The position numbers and the translations under genes are program-made. The notes beneath the pieces are model-generated. The model was not told the DNA's origin. It did no database searches and saw only the letters and a program-made list of their open reading frames with translations. From Hippopus hippopus (Eukaryota; Mollusca; Bivalvia; Cardiida; Cardiidae), in contig OX328098.1 in the NCBI GenBank assembly GCA_946811185.2, forward strand, positions 21,957,084-22,021,083: a DNA stretch of 64,000 nt, written 5' to 3'. Positions 42,683 through 52,755 of this stretch are shown piece by piece. Numbering within the stretch: position 1 is the first letter of the stretch; each line of letters begins with the position of its first letter.

Positions 42683-42985
42683 TTTCAGGACTTGAGAACA
42701 GGCAGTCGTGGGTTCGATCCCTGATTACTACCCCTGGCTCGGCAAATTTCTTTCCGTGGATTGATGATAGTCACCGCAACAGGATTCATTCATCTCCCAT
42801 TGCTGACCATTGTTTCGACGATGATTATGTGGGAAAGCAGCCATTGGCTTGGAAAGATGATTTTACGGAGTACTGGTTAAAGAGACTCCAGGAAAGCATG
42901 GATAGGTGCACTGGCAGCCGTGATATAACTGAAATAATGTTGAAAACGGTGTTAAACACCATACAATCAATCAATCATTCAGTGA
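42683..42985 (+). mobile_element. SINE B, 5'-truncated
   Basis: It starts within the tRNA-like head (CAGGACTTGAGAACAGGCAG), B box TGGGTTCGATCCC, full body and a CAATCAATCAATC tail. Confidence 0.83.
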
Positions 42986-43107
42986 CAAGTTGATAGATGC
43001 GAAAAACTTCACCATGGTTGTTGATGTCGTTGCTATTCGATTTACATTGGCGCAGCCATGTACAAGATCATGTGACTGACAAAATGGATCCTTGATGCCT
43101 GCAAGAT

Positions 43108-44213
43108 TAAACCACTGTCACACCAGGGTGGCGATCTCACAGCGTCCAATCAAAAATGCAGAACGCCAAGGTGCGCGCAGTACAATCGCAAGCATCGTCA
43201 CAGCAACGCAGTGGCATCGCGAATAGACGCGTTGGGATCGTCTAGGACGCCGAGGGACGGCGCGCAGTTTGAGAATGCACAAAACAATCGCCGTGGCTCG
43301 GCGTTCTGAGAAGAGCATAGTGGGATCACAGGAAGGTCGTCTTCGCGACTCAGGTCTCCCACAACGCCATGGGAGCTCCGCCAGCACGCACAAAGGTCGC
43401 AGTGCGAACGCTATGGATGTGGGTGGCGCTTGCACGGAGTCTGTACCGCGCGCTTTGAGATGTCACCGCGTCTCAACTGTTCTTATACGGCGCGTCAGCG
43501 GCACTAATACAGCGCGTCACTGGCGCTGACACGGAGTGTTATTTATTTCACTGCGCTCTTAGAACGACTCCTCTGAGCTGCAACGGTGATCACTGCGCTT
43601 GTAAGGCGCTTCTACAGGGTCCATCAGTCTTTCTCTGACAAAAACAAACATGTAGTAGACGAAGTATGCAAATAAACATTCAATTCACCATGGCTGATGT
43701 ACTCTAGTAAGCCGGGCTAGTAATGGTGGAGGAGTTAACAGTGGTTGACTTGCTTCTGTTTGAGAGGGTTGGGGTTTATTTCCTGCTTTTTCCCCTTTTC
43801 TTTTTATGAGCATAGTTTTATTCTCCGTTGACTTTTTGAGACCACAGCAAAGAAACAATTGATTAATAAATGTGTATACATACAATTCATTTTCAGAGAT
43901 TGTTCATTGTCACGCCTTCTGTGTAGTGTGAGCGCCTTCAGAACGCTGTGAACGCGCAGTGCACGTAGTATGAGCACCGTGAAAGCGCAGAGCACGCAGT
44001 GAGAGCGCAGAGAATCGCCAAGAAGAACTCCGTAGGAACGCGATAACACGCCATAGCAGCTGCGTAGCATTGCATTGGTCATGGTGAGAACATCGTGACA
44101 TCTCCGTCCTCGCAAAAAACATTCGATTTTTCCTGCAATCTCATGGCGCTCTGGGAAATTAAACAATGCCGTCCCAATGCAGTGGATATGCCGTATAGTG
44201 TGATAGGGGCTTT
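43108..44213. mobile_element. GC-rich 1.1-kb element built of short reiterated words
   Basis: The ends are imperfect inverted repeats (CACTGTCACACCAGGG at the left; the complement of CCCCTATCACACTATACGG at the right). The interior is a sharp GC and CpG island of degenerate 10-12 nt words such as GAGCGCAG, GAACGC and their complements GCGTTC and GCGCTC. Open frames of up to 120 codons exist on both strands, but they are Arg/Ser/His-rich by-products of the words. It contains no recognisable protein. Confidence 0.7.
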
Positions 44214-44404
44214 AGATGTAGTTACAGTATCCGATGAGTTGTGACGAGTGTGTTGATACAGTCTTGGTGTTGTGACGCCATTCCAATGATATTCTTGTCC
44301 CAAACTGTTTCCAGACATAATTAGCAAGGGATGCTTCCTCTGTAGGACAAAATTTAGATCCAGTCATATATTGAAATTTGAATTTTGCAGACTTCAATTA
44401 AAAT

Positions 44405-44482
44405 AAGGCACCAGTAATAGAATTTGCTTTTAGGGGAGAAAATACTGGTTACAAGCATATTGACCTTCTCCTGAAATGTTTT
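44405..44482 (-). repeat. P67 core next to a Helentron-like insertion
   Basis: GGGGAGAAAATACTGGTTAC and TCTCCTGAAATGTTTTT. The element at 44483 follows directly, and similar TTTTCCTGAAATGTTTTTG lies just past its far end (about 45626). Confidence 0.5.
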
Positions 44483-45597
44483 TAGCTCCACTGGCCAAAG
44501 GCCAGTGGGCTTATGTCATGGCCCGGTGTCTGTTGTGCATCCGTCCGTCTGTGTGTTGTGTGCATTAACTTTTATTTCAAACATCTTCTCCTCTGAAACT
44601 ACTTATCCAATTTTGATAAAACTTAACAGAAATGTTCCTGCCATGGTCCTCTTCAGAATTTTGTAAAAGAATTTGATTCCTTCAAAAACTCTGGTTGCCA
44701 TGGCAACAAAACTGAAAAACATTAAAAATCTTTGAAAATCTTTTTGTCTGAAACCATAAGGCCTAGGGCTACCAAATTTGGCATGTAGCTTTATCTAGTG
44801 GACCCCTACCAAGAGTGCCCAAATTGTAGCCCTGGCGTCAAATTTGGTCCCGCCCCGGGGGTCACAAGTTTTATATGGGCTTATATAGGGAAAGCTTTAA
44901 AAATCTTCACATACCTAGCCATGAAGCCTAGGGCTACCAAATTTGGCATGTAGCTTTGTCTAGTGGGTGTCTATCAAGGGTGTCCAAAGTATAACCCTGG
45001 GGTCAAATTTGGCCCCGCCCCGGGGTTCAGAAGTTTTATATAGGGCTTATATAAGGAAAACTTTAAAAATTTACTTGTACCTAGCCATAAGGCCTAGGGC
45101 TACCAAATTTTGCATGTAGCTTGATCTAGTGGACCTCTACCGAGAAGGCCCAAATTATAGCCTTGGGGTCAAGTTTGTCCCCACACCAGGGGTCACACAT
45201 TTTACATGGGCTTTTATAGTGAAAACTTTATAAATCTTCTTGTTACTAACCATAAGACCTAGGGCTACTAAATTTAGCCCTGTCTCAGGGGTCTCATGTT
45301 TTACAGGGCCTTTTATTGAGGAAACTTGGAAAATCTTCTTGTTTATAACCACACATTTTAGACCTGTATTTGGTATGGGGCTTTATCTTGTGGAAGTCCA
45401 CCAGGATTCAAGTAATTATAGCTTTGTGGTCAAAAATGGCTTTGCCCTGGGGTCATAACTTTCTTGAGGATTTCATTGAAAAAATTTTGTATGTCTTCTA
45501 GTTTGAAATCTGTTGGCCAAGTATTGTAATGTTTGGCTTGTAGTGTTTTTAGTTATTAGCCAGTGGAGCGATACAGGGCCATCATGGCCCTCTTGTT
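44483..45597 (+). mobile_element. Tandem-repeat element, 165-bp units (Helentron-like, second family)
   Basis: It opens TAGCTCCACTGGCC with a short hairpin GGCCAAAGGCC. About four units of 165-166 bp are marked by CCTAGGGCTACCAAATTTGG near 44761, 44926, 45092 and 45257. A GTTGCCATGGCAAC palindrome lies at about 44695. It ends GCCAGTGGAGCGATACAG (inverse to the opening), hairpin GGGCCATCATGGCCC and TCTTGTT. No coding is recognised. Confidence 0.88.
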
Positions 45598-45687
45598 TAA
45601 AACTTGCAGCAACAGGTATTTTCACCTTTTCCTGAAATGTTTTTGAACACTGTTGGCCTTGGGATTGTAAAACAGATAATGTTTAGG

Positions 45688-45913
45688 TAACTCTTTACCA
45701 GACAACATAATTACAGAAATGTCCCAAATTGAAAGCATTTATAGTCAAAAAATTTGATACGACTCAGATGCTAGGGTTTGGCTTTGAAATGGTAGAAAAC
45801 ATTGTTTAAAAAAGGAGAAAATACTGCTACCTGCATTTTCACACTTTCCCACAATATTTTCAAAAGCCCTTTTACTCAGTGTTATTAACCTGGAATGTTT
45901 GGTAAAGAGGTAA
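45688..45913 (-). mobile_element. P67 copy, full length
   Basis: GTAACTCTTTACCAGACAAC to TGTTTGGTAAAGAGGTAA; core GAAAATACTGCTACCTGC. Confidence 0.85.
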
Positions 45914-46178
45914 GGAGCCCAGCCGGGTAGCTCAGTGGTTATTAATGTATCTGACTTGTGACCTGGTGGTTACAGGTTCGATATCTGGTTACGGCAAACT
46001 TTCTTTCTGGTGATTTTTGCGCCTCTCATCTCTGATGCATTTGAGAAAGTAGTTAATGGCTTGGAAAGAAAGTTGTCAGTATTAGTAAGCCAGGAAACAC
46101 ATGCGTAGGTGCACTGGCCACTGTGATATGACCGTAGCTGTTAAAACCCCATGAAACTCCTACACAAACCAACAAAAA
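45912..46178 (+). mobile_element. SINE A, older copy
   Basis: AGCCGGGTAGCTCAGTGG, B box AGGTTCGATATC, GCCAGGAAACACATGCG, GTGATATGACCGTAGCTG and ACAAACCAAC tail. It is visibly more diverged than the other two copies. Confidence 0.85.
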
Positions 46179-46842
46179 GATGTAAGGATGAACAGATGTA
46201 AGTGGAAAGGGAAGACTACACATTTTCACCTGTTTTCTATCTGTGCTAGTAACACATGTGCTTCCAGTTTTAGTGATTAGAAACAGCTTCCAGTAGTTGG
46301 TTTTTTTTTTTAACCAGAGAAACTTTCTGGGGGTTGTCTCAAAGGTGTTCAAAATATACTTGGTTATACCAGGCTTGATTTTACTATAGCAGAGGACAGA
46401 ATTTTAGACTTTTCCGCTTTAAAAGCATAATGAGACAAACTTCTGATGATTGTGGTCTTTAAAAAGGGTTTTACACTCTGGGAAAAGGATAAAAGTGTAC
46501 AGAATATACCCAGCTTACTTTACGAGCTATTGGCAGATATATCACTTGAACACAGCATCCAGTGGCTGTAACAGATAATGGAATCTCTAGGTGCTGTGAT
46601 ATGACTGAAAGTATAAAGTATCAACGCCTTTTCAAACAACATTTTCTACACATTCAAAGACAAGGGTAGTTGATTTGTTAGCAGAAAGTTTAATGCTTAC
46701 AGTAATTATAGTATGGATTCTAGAATTAAATTTTGTCATGTAGAGCCATTTTTAGCAACCATTCTCTGTTGCGTTCCAAGTCTGATTCTAAAGAATTTTT
46801 ATAAATTTCAAAGTAATCCAATTTCTGATAGGTAAACCAGAT
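46179..46842. other. Unassigned sequence with P67 traces
   Basis: ACAGAATTTTAGACTTTTCC near 46398 is a worn P67 piece; otherwise nothing is recognised. Confidence 0.4.
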
Positions 46843-47095
46843 GAGCCATGCTCTGGCTAAAGGGGGCTTAATGCATCTCTGAGATGCGTGATAACATACA
46901 TGTCATGATATAATAATGAATCCATCAAATCCTGTTTGTATAACAAGCTAGGTATACTGGTCCTTTGACATGCAGAAAATTGACCAAAAGCAACAAGTTT
47001 CAACCCAGGTCAGCCTGCACAGTCCATGTGCAGGCTGACCAAGGTGGATACTTTTTGCAGATGCATGAAACCCCCTTTTCACAAAGCATGGCTTC
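46843..47095. mobile_element. Family-3 MITE, reference copy (253 bp)
   Basis: The best terminal inverted repeats of the family: GAGCCATGCTCTGG ... GGGGGCTTAATGCATCT and the complement of GAAGCCATGCTTTG ... GGGGGTTTCATGCATCTGC. Core CAGGTCAGCCTGCACAG and TGTGCAGGCTGACCAAGG. Confidence 0.85.
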
Positions 47096-47587
47096 AACAG
47101 TTTAGCCAGTCAGAAGTAGTGTTACTCTAGAAATTTAGAATCTTTGTTGAATATGGGCCCTGATAGGGAATTCAAATGTCTTGAAGCAAGAGATAGGAAA
47201 AACGAAAAACAAGAATGTGCAATACTTAACTTGAAAATGAAATACAAAAAAAAAAACATTACAGGACAAAAAGTGTAAGGTCAAAAGATTTATAGAATGG
47301 TGAAACAGCTGGGGTCGGATGAGATTTCCATACTGGAGAAATTTTCCAAGAGACCATGTGGCTCAGGTGTTTTCTTGTGCTTCCAACATATTAGGATCCG
47401 ATTGATCTTTAACCAAACCAGCTGGGGCCCCCCTCTTAATTTCTTGTTATTTTCTGCTTTTTTAAATGCCAATTGGAAGAGAAAAAATGAAATTAAAATC
47501 ATAGATTTGACTTAAAGGTGTAGTTGTATGATTTTATTTCCTTATGGATTGAATTGGAAGTTTTCGAAGGAATGATTGTACCATACT
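47096..47587. other. Unassigned sequence
   Basis: The overlapping 70-72 residue frames on both strands near 47290-47515 have no motif. Nothing else is recognised. Confidence 0.4.
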
Positions 47588-48020
47588 TAATCTTGTACCA
47601 AACATTCCCATGTTTAAGCAACCAGAAGTGAAGTCTGTCTTATTAAAGATGATTCCTATCATTTGCACGGATTTTCATTTGTCATCTGCAACATGCTTTC
47701 AAGTGAGGACAGAGCATAGTAGCCCATTTGGTAGCATACAGGACTTGAAACCAGGGGAGTCACTGGTTGGAATCCCTAGCCCAGCCAGCTTTCTTTCCCA
47801 GGATTGATGATATTCATTTTTAACGAGGTAACAAAGGAAAGCAGCCAGTGCTTTGGAAAGAATATTTTGCGAAATTCTTGTCAGAGAAACTCCAGAAAAG
47901 CATGGATGGGTGCAGTGGCTGCCATGATATAACTTAATGTTGAAAACAGCATTAAACATCAAACAAACAAACATTCAAACTAAACAGGTCTAAATTATGT
48001 GGTTTGGTATAGAGTTTAAC
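47588..48020 (+). mobile_element. P67 copy, core deleted, split by a SINE B
   Basis: TTGTACCAAACATTCCC left end and TCATCTGCAACATGCTTTC right spacer, then SINE B (47714-47972), then AACAGGTCTAAATTATGTGG and GTATAGAGTTTAA. Confidence 0.72.
47714..47972 (+). mobile_element. SINE B inserted in a P67 copy
   Basis: Head AGTAGCCCATTTGGTAGCATAC, B-like GGTTGGAATCCC, body with an internal deletion, CTCCAGAAAAGCATGGATGG and (CAAA)n tail. Confidence 0.8.
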
Positions 48021-48116
48021 AATATTTTGAGGACAGCCACTCCTTTAGGTTATATTTGTCAGTATGTACTTGGTAACTTCAACCTCATTATTTCTATACC
48101 ATAATCTTATATGTTC

Positions 48117-48315
48117 AATCCTTTACCACACTTGCCTTTTGAAAATGTTGTGGGAAAAGGAGAAAATGCTGGTTACCAGCATTTTCTCCTCTTCCTACAA
48201 TGTTTTCTACCCTTTCAGAGAAAAATTCCATCAGTTGAGCCTCATTTTAATTGTCATCTGGAAAGGCTTTCAATTTGAACAAGTCCAAAATTTTGTTATG
48301 AGGTATAGAGTGAAC
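48117..48315 (+). mobile_element. P67 copy, left spacer shortened, flipped centre
   Basis: CCTTTACCACAC joins directly to TTGCCTTTTGAAAATG. The body is plus but the centre is GGTTACC. Right end ATGAGGTATAGAGTGAA. Confidence 0.85.
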
Positions 48316-48541
48316 CCTTCAACAGACAACAAAATTATGGGCTTGTCCAAGTTGAGAACATTTGCAGACGACATATTGAACATGGCTAAAATGATATGAT
48401 TTGTCTTTGAAAGAGTAGAAAGCAGTGTGGGAAAAAGAGAAAATGCTTGATACCAGCATTTTCTCCTTTTCCCATAATGTTTCCAAAAGCTCTCTTCCTG
48501 CTATTGAGGTTAAAACTTGAAATTGTTTGGTAAAGGGTTGA
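48312..48541 (-). mobile_element. P67 copy, full length (230 bp)
   Basis: TGAACCCTTCAACAGACAAC to GTTTGGTAAAGGGTTGA; centre ATGCTTGATACCAGC. Confidence 0.88.
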
Positions 48542-48673
48542 TTACTGACTTACACCTTTTGGGTGAAAAGCTCCTAAAAATATTGTGGGGCAAGGAACAA
48601 TTTGAAATACAAGAATAAAGGAACTGTTGCCCATGACATGTCCGAATAATGTCGAAGGTAATGCCACCTTTCA

Positions 48674-48745
48674 ATCGACCAACCAACCAACCCACCCACC
48701 AAGCAACCACCCAACCCACCTTTCCAACCAACCAACCAATTGATC
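48674..48745. repeat. Microsatellite-like (CCAA)n / (CCACCCAA)n
   Basis: Tandem CCAACCAACC and CCCACCCACC units without a SINE in front, possibly a SINE A tail remnant. Confidence 0.8.
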
Positions 48746-48959
48746 AGTCAATATCAGTTTTCCTGAATTTGCAATTACATCATTATGGTGGTAAAAGATT
48801 CAAATTTGATAGGGAAGCCTTTTAACAGATGGGAAAAGTTTACTACATGTAGTTTAGATAGATTTCTCCTTTTGTTACATAGTTCTCATCCACCTTCTAA
48901 TTTATTTACCACCCAGAATGCTATTTATTGTCATTGGGGATAGTGCACACAGGACTTAA

Positions 48960-49167
48960 GCTTTTGTTTACCACACAATCCAGAGTTTTGATGACAGTAA
49001 GAAATAAGACTTGAAAATATCGTGGGGAAAGAGGAAATGCTGGTAGCCAGTCCCACAATCTTTTCTGCCCTTTCACAGACACATCCCATCTTTTGAGTCA
49101 TATTTGTCATTTGCAAATGCTTTCAATTTGAACAAGTCTGAGTTTGTTGTTTGGTTATGAGTAAAGT
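48960..49167 (+). mobile_element. P67 copy, right palindrome arm mostly deleted
   Basis: TTTACCACACAATCCAG left; GAGGAAATGCTGGTAGCCAG directly joined to TCCCACAATC; right spacer CATTTGCAAATGCTTTC. Confidence 0.8.
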
Positions 49168-49322
49168 TTACTCCAAAAGACTGGTAGTAATTCTTAGTTG
49201 GTCAGCCATGGGAATTGCACCCATACTCTAAAGTATGGAGAGATTTGTTGCTTAGTAGTTTCATGCTGTACCATTTTAACCAACCGAGAGGTATCAAATA
49301 AATGATTTTGTATATGGGTGGG

Positions 49323-49537
49323 TTAACTCTTTACCACACACAAAAATGTAGACTTGTCCAAATTGAAAATATTTGCAGATGACAATATAAATATGGCCCA
49401 AATAATGGGATTTGTCTTTGAAAGGGTAGAAAACATTGTGGGAAATGGAGAAAATGCCAGCATTTTCTCCTTTTCCCACAATGTTTTCCAAAGGGTTTTT
49501 CCTCAGGTTCATTAAAACTTGGGATTGTGTGTGTTAA
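49323..49537 (-). mobile_element. P67 copy, centre lost by a precise deletion
   Basis: TTAACTCTTTACCACACAC to GATTGTGTGTGTTAA. The arms meet as GAGAAAATGCCAGCATTTTC: about 10 bp around the centre (TGGTTACCAG type) are gone. Confidence 0.9.
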
Positions 49538-49612
49538 TCCTTGGCTAATAGTCAGGCTTTGATCTCCATTCACACTTCAAAACAGCTGAAGCCTTTTCCA
49601 CACTATCACCAC

Positions 49613-50131
49613 TTAAACTCTTCCCAAAGGATGAAATTGTATACTGGTTCAAATTCACAGCATAATTATGCAGACAACAAATTGAATGTTACTGAAAAAA
49701 TGAAATTTCTCTTTGGAGCTGCAGAGAAAATTAGAAAAGGAGAAAGTACTGGTTACTAGCATCGTCTCCTTTTTCGAAATTGTTTTCAATAGTCTTTCTT
49801 CTTTAGGGCCCGCCCGGGTGGCTCAGTGGTGAGCGTGTCGGACTCATGACCTGGTGGTTGTGAGTTCGATACCCGGTTGAGGCGAACTTTTTTCCCGGCG
49901 TATTTTCGCCTCTCACCTCTGCTGAAGCATGTGAGAAAAGTAGTCGGTGGCTTTGGAAAGAAAGTTGTGTTAGTACTGGTGTGAGAAAGCCAGGAAACAC
50001 ATGTGCGTCACCGACTGCCATGATATGACCTTAGCTGTTAAAGTGGCGTTAAACCCCAATACAACCAACCAACCAACCAATCTTCTTTAGGGTTGTTGTT
50101 AAACTGTGGATTGTTTGGTAAAGGGTCAAGT
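49613..50131 (-). mobile_element. P67 copy split by SINE A
   Basis: TTAAACTCTTCCCAAAGGATG to TTGTTTGGTAAAGGGTCAA once the SINE (49809-50080) is removed. The break lies in the short spacer. Confidence 0.85.
49809..50080 (+). mobile_element. SINE A, full length, 12-bp target duplication
   Basis: Direct repeats TCTTCTTTAGGG at 49797-49808 and 50081-50092 flank it. The head GGTGGCTCAGTGGTGAGCG and B box GAGTTCGATACCC are intact, and the tail is (CCAA)n. Differences from the 13520 copy are few (I count roughly eight), so both moved recently. Confidence 0.94.
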
Positions 50132-50136
50132 TGTTT

Positions 50137-50364
50137 TTAAATCTTTACCAGATGACATAATTTTAGACTAGTCCAAATTCGAAGCATTTGCAGACGACAA
50201 AATTAAGGTGACTCAAACTTCGAAATTTGTTTTGGGAAGGGTAGAAAACATAGTGGGAAAAGGAGAAAATGCTGGTTACCAGCATTTTCTCCTTTTCCCA
50301 CAATGTTTTCAGAAGGCTTATTCTCAGGGTCGTGAAAACCCGGGATTGTGTGGTAAAGGGTTAA
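50137..50364 (-). mobile_element. P67 copy, full length (228 bp)
   Basis: TTAAATCTTTACCAGATGAC to GTGTGGTAAAGGGTTAA. Palindrome near perfect (ACATAGTGGG left arm). Confidence 0.93.
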
Positions 50365-50443
50365 GGGCACAAGGTCAAAGATATTTTTGGTGAAGGTGTA
50401 AGAGCCAGATTTGTTGAATGAATAACATCATAAAGTGACGTTC

Positions 50444-50672
50444 TTAACTCTTTACCACACAATCCCAAGTTTTAACGACCCTGAAGAAGAGGGCTTTTGG
50501 AAACATTGTGGGAAAAGGAGAAAATGCTGGTAACCAGCATTTTCTCTTTTTCCCACAATGTTTTCTACCCTTCCATGAGCAAATTTTGATTTTTGAGTCC
50601 AATCTATTTTGTCGTCTGCAAATGCTTTCAGTTTGGACAAGCCTAAAATTTTGTCGTCTGGTGAAGGGTTAA
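50444..50672 (+). mobile_element. P67 copy, full length (229 bp)
   Basis: TTAACTCTTTACCACACAATC to GTCTGGTGAAGGGTTAA. Palindrome perfect but for CTCTTT in the right arm. Confidence 0.94.
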
Positions 50673-50805
50673 ACCTTGTCCTGCTGAACAAATGAAATGA
50701 AACTTTTAAGCTGAAAGTAAGAACCCAAATTTTCCTATTTCCTATCTTTTGGAGGAATGATGTCTTTTTATCAGACAGTGTAGATGGTATATGGAAATTT
50801 CTGTT

Positions 50806-50906
50806 AACGGGTAGAAAACATTCTGGGAAAAGGAGAAAGTACCGCATAGTGGTTACCAGCATTTCTACAATTGTTAAAAATCTGGATTATCTGGATAACA
50901 GTTAAG
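50806..50906 (-). repeat. P67 copy, truncated
   Basis: GGTAGAAAACATTCTGGG, an insertion before TGGTTACCAGC, and a worn right side ending ATAACAGTTAA. Confidence 0.65.
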
Positions 50907-51221
50907 AATCTAAACTGCCAGACAAGTCCCATTAGGCATCACCACTACTCATTTTGTCCTAAGAAAATTGTCTTCATAAAGGGAGGTAATTTGATAATAA
51001 GAGGACTAATAATTACCCTGTGGCCTTTGCAGACTGCCTCATAAATAGAGGTTGAACTGGACATTTTGGCAACTTATGTCCAATGTTCTCCTCACCTCCT
51101 GGTCTGTAATTTGATGAATAGAGAATTAGTTTGTCACTTACAAGCTATTTTAGATTCCATCTTTGACCATCAGAATGAGGATTATAAAGCTCTGTTGCTC
51201 CTCAACTCCTGATCATCGTTC

Positions 51222-51419
51222 AGTATTTCAGACTTGTCCATTAATGACAAAATGAATTCGGCTCAAATGATGGAGTGATAGGTTATGTAACCAAAAGGGT
51301 AGAAAACATTGTGGGAAAAGGAGAATATGCTGATTACCAGCATTTTCGTCCTTATCCCACAATGTGTAAGCCTAATCAACTTAGGGTCTTAGAAATGGGG
51401 TTGTTTAGTTAAGGGTTAA
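51222..51419 (-). mobile_element. P67 copy, one TIR lost
   Basis: TCAGACTTGTCC near the start; centre ATGCTGATTACCAGC; end GTTTAGTTAAGGGTTAA. Confidence 0.82.
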
Positions 51420-51423
51420 CCCT

Positions 51424-51652
51424 TTAACTCTTTACCAAACGACAAAATTGTGGGCTTGGCCAAATTGAAAGCATTAGTAGACGACAAAATAAATGTGGCT
51501 CAAAAATTGAAATTTGTTTTGGGAAGGGTAGAAAACATTGTGGGAAAAGGAGAAAATGCTGGTTACCAGCATTTTCTCCTTTTCCAACAATGTTTTCAAA
51601 AAGGCTTCTTTCTCAGGGTCGTTAAAAGTCGGGATTGTGTGGTAAAGAGTTT
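51424..51652 (-). mobile_element. P67 copy fused to the next in opposite orientation
   Basis: TTAACTCTTTACCAAACGAC to GTGTGGTAAAGAGT. The last TTAA is missing; the sequence runs straight into TTTTTACGACCC of a plus copy. Right arm CCAACAATG. Confidence 0.92.
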
Positions 51653-51853
51653 TTTACGACCCAGAGGAAGAAGCCTTCTGAAAACAATATGGGAAAAGGA
51701 GAAAATGCTGGTAACCAGCATTTTCTCCTTTTCCCACAATGTTTTCTACTCTTCTAAAGTTAAGTTTCGATTTTTGAGTCACATTGATTTTGTTGTCTGC
51801 AAATGCTTTCAATTTGGACCAGTCTATAATTTTGTCGTTTGGTAAAGAGTTAA
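51653..51853 (+). mobile_element. P67 copy, left TIR lost at a fusion point
   Basis: It starts at TTTACGACCCAGAGG of the left spacer and is complete thereafter to GTTTGGTAAAGAGTTAA. Left arm ACAATATGGG. Confidence 0.9.
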
Positions 51854-52075
51854 CAGACAGTCATCCCTTGTTTCACCGACCTTGAAGAATAACACTTTTA
51901 AAAACAGTTTGAGAAAGGCAGAAAATGTTGGTAATCAGCATTTTCCTCTTTTCTCAAAAAGTTTTCTGACCTTTCTTGGACAGATTCTCCGATTCAGACC
52001 GCATTAGAGTTGTTGTCTACGAATTCTTACTATATATACAAGTCCTAAAATTTATCACTTAGTATAGGGTTGAAG
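51850..52075 (+). mobile_element. P67 copy, worn
   Basis: TTAACAGACAGTCATCCC, core ATGTTGGTAATCAGC, end CTTAGTATAGGGTTGAA. Confidence 0.75.
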
Positions 52076-52112
52076 ATTACAGTAAAGGGGCAAAAATGAA
52101 GAGAGCTTTATA

Positions 52113-52313
52113 TCCCTTTACCAAAGAGTCCAGACTTTGAACGACCCTAAGGACTTTTGAAAACATTGTTGCAAAAGGAGAAAATGCTGGTAACCAGCAT
52201 TGTACTTTTCAAATTGAAATTTTAATGTTTCATTCACATTGTATTTTGTTGTCTGCAGATGCTTACAATTAGGACAAGTCTGAAATTTTGTCATTGGTAA
52301 AGAGATAATTGAA
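52113..52313 (+). mobile_element. P67 copy, right arm deleted
   Basis: CCCTTTACCAAAGAGTCC; the left arm is intact to GGTAACCAGCATTG, then the right arm is lost; spacer GTTGTCTGCAGATGC. Confidence 0.82.
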
Positions 52314-52633
52314 ATTGATATTTTTTACTCAGTAGGAGATATCTTCAAAATATTACAAATTTCAGGTCATGTCCCAAAAAAGTTTTTTACCCGGTCCCGC
52401 AGTACATGTATTTTGTACTGACAGGACTGTTTGGACTGTTGTCTGAAAAGTACAATAAATGTGAAATGAAGGAAAAAAAAGTTGCTAAGGAAGATTGGCT
52501 GTTTTATTGTACCATGTTTTTATGCTACTTTCAATCAAATCACAGTAACAGCTCACCCATCTGTTTATGTGCTGGGAACTCAGCTAGGGCTCTGAATTTT
52601 CTTGCCCAAGGACACTTCCAGGAAAAACCTTTT

Positions 52634-52745
52634 TTATAGACAAATACCATCATTCTAGTCACTTTTCATTTGTTGTCTGCAAATGTTATAAATAATTATG
52701 TACAATTGGACAAGGCTAAACCTTGCCATACGGTTAGGGGTAAAG
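52634..52745 (+). repeat. P67 right arm only
   Basis: ACAAATACCATCATTCTAGTC, TTTGTTGTCTGCAAATG, ACAAGGCTAAACCTTGCC. Confidence 0.68.
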
Positions 52746-52755
52746 TGTACAAAAG

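Noticed and set aside
43118..44166. Arg/His-rich frames in the GC island, considered as a gene or first exon of the E-protein
   Set aside because: Frames are open on both strands because of reiterated GC-rich words, and inverted ends bound the island; it behaves as a mobile element.
50452..51845. Frames of 100-136 codons with KEKMLVTSIFSFSHNVF or ENIVGKGENAGYQHFLLFPQ peptides, recurring throughout the window
   Set aside because: They are translations of the P67 palindrome in its two senses; the same peptide appears on both strands at each copy and no start, codon or conservation signal supports coding.
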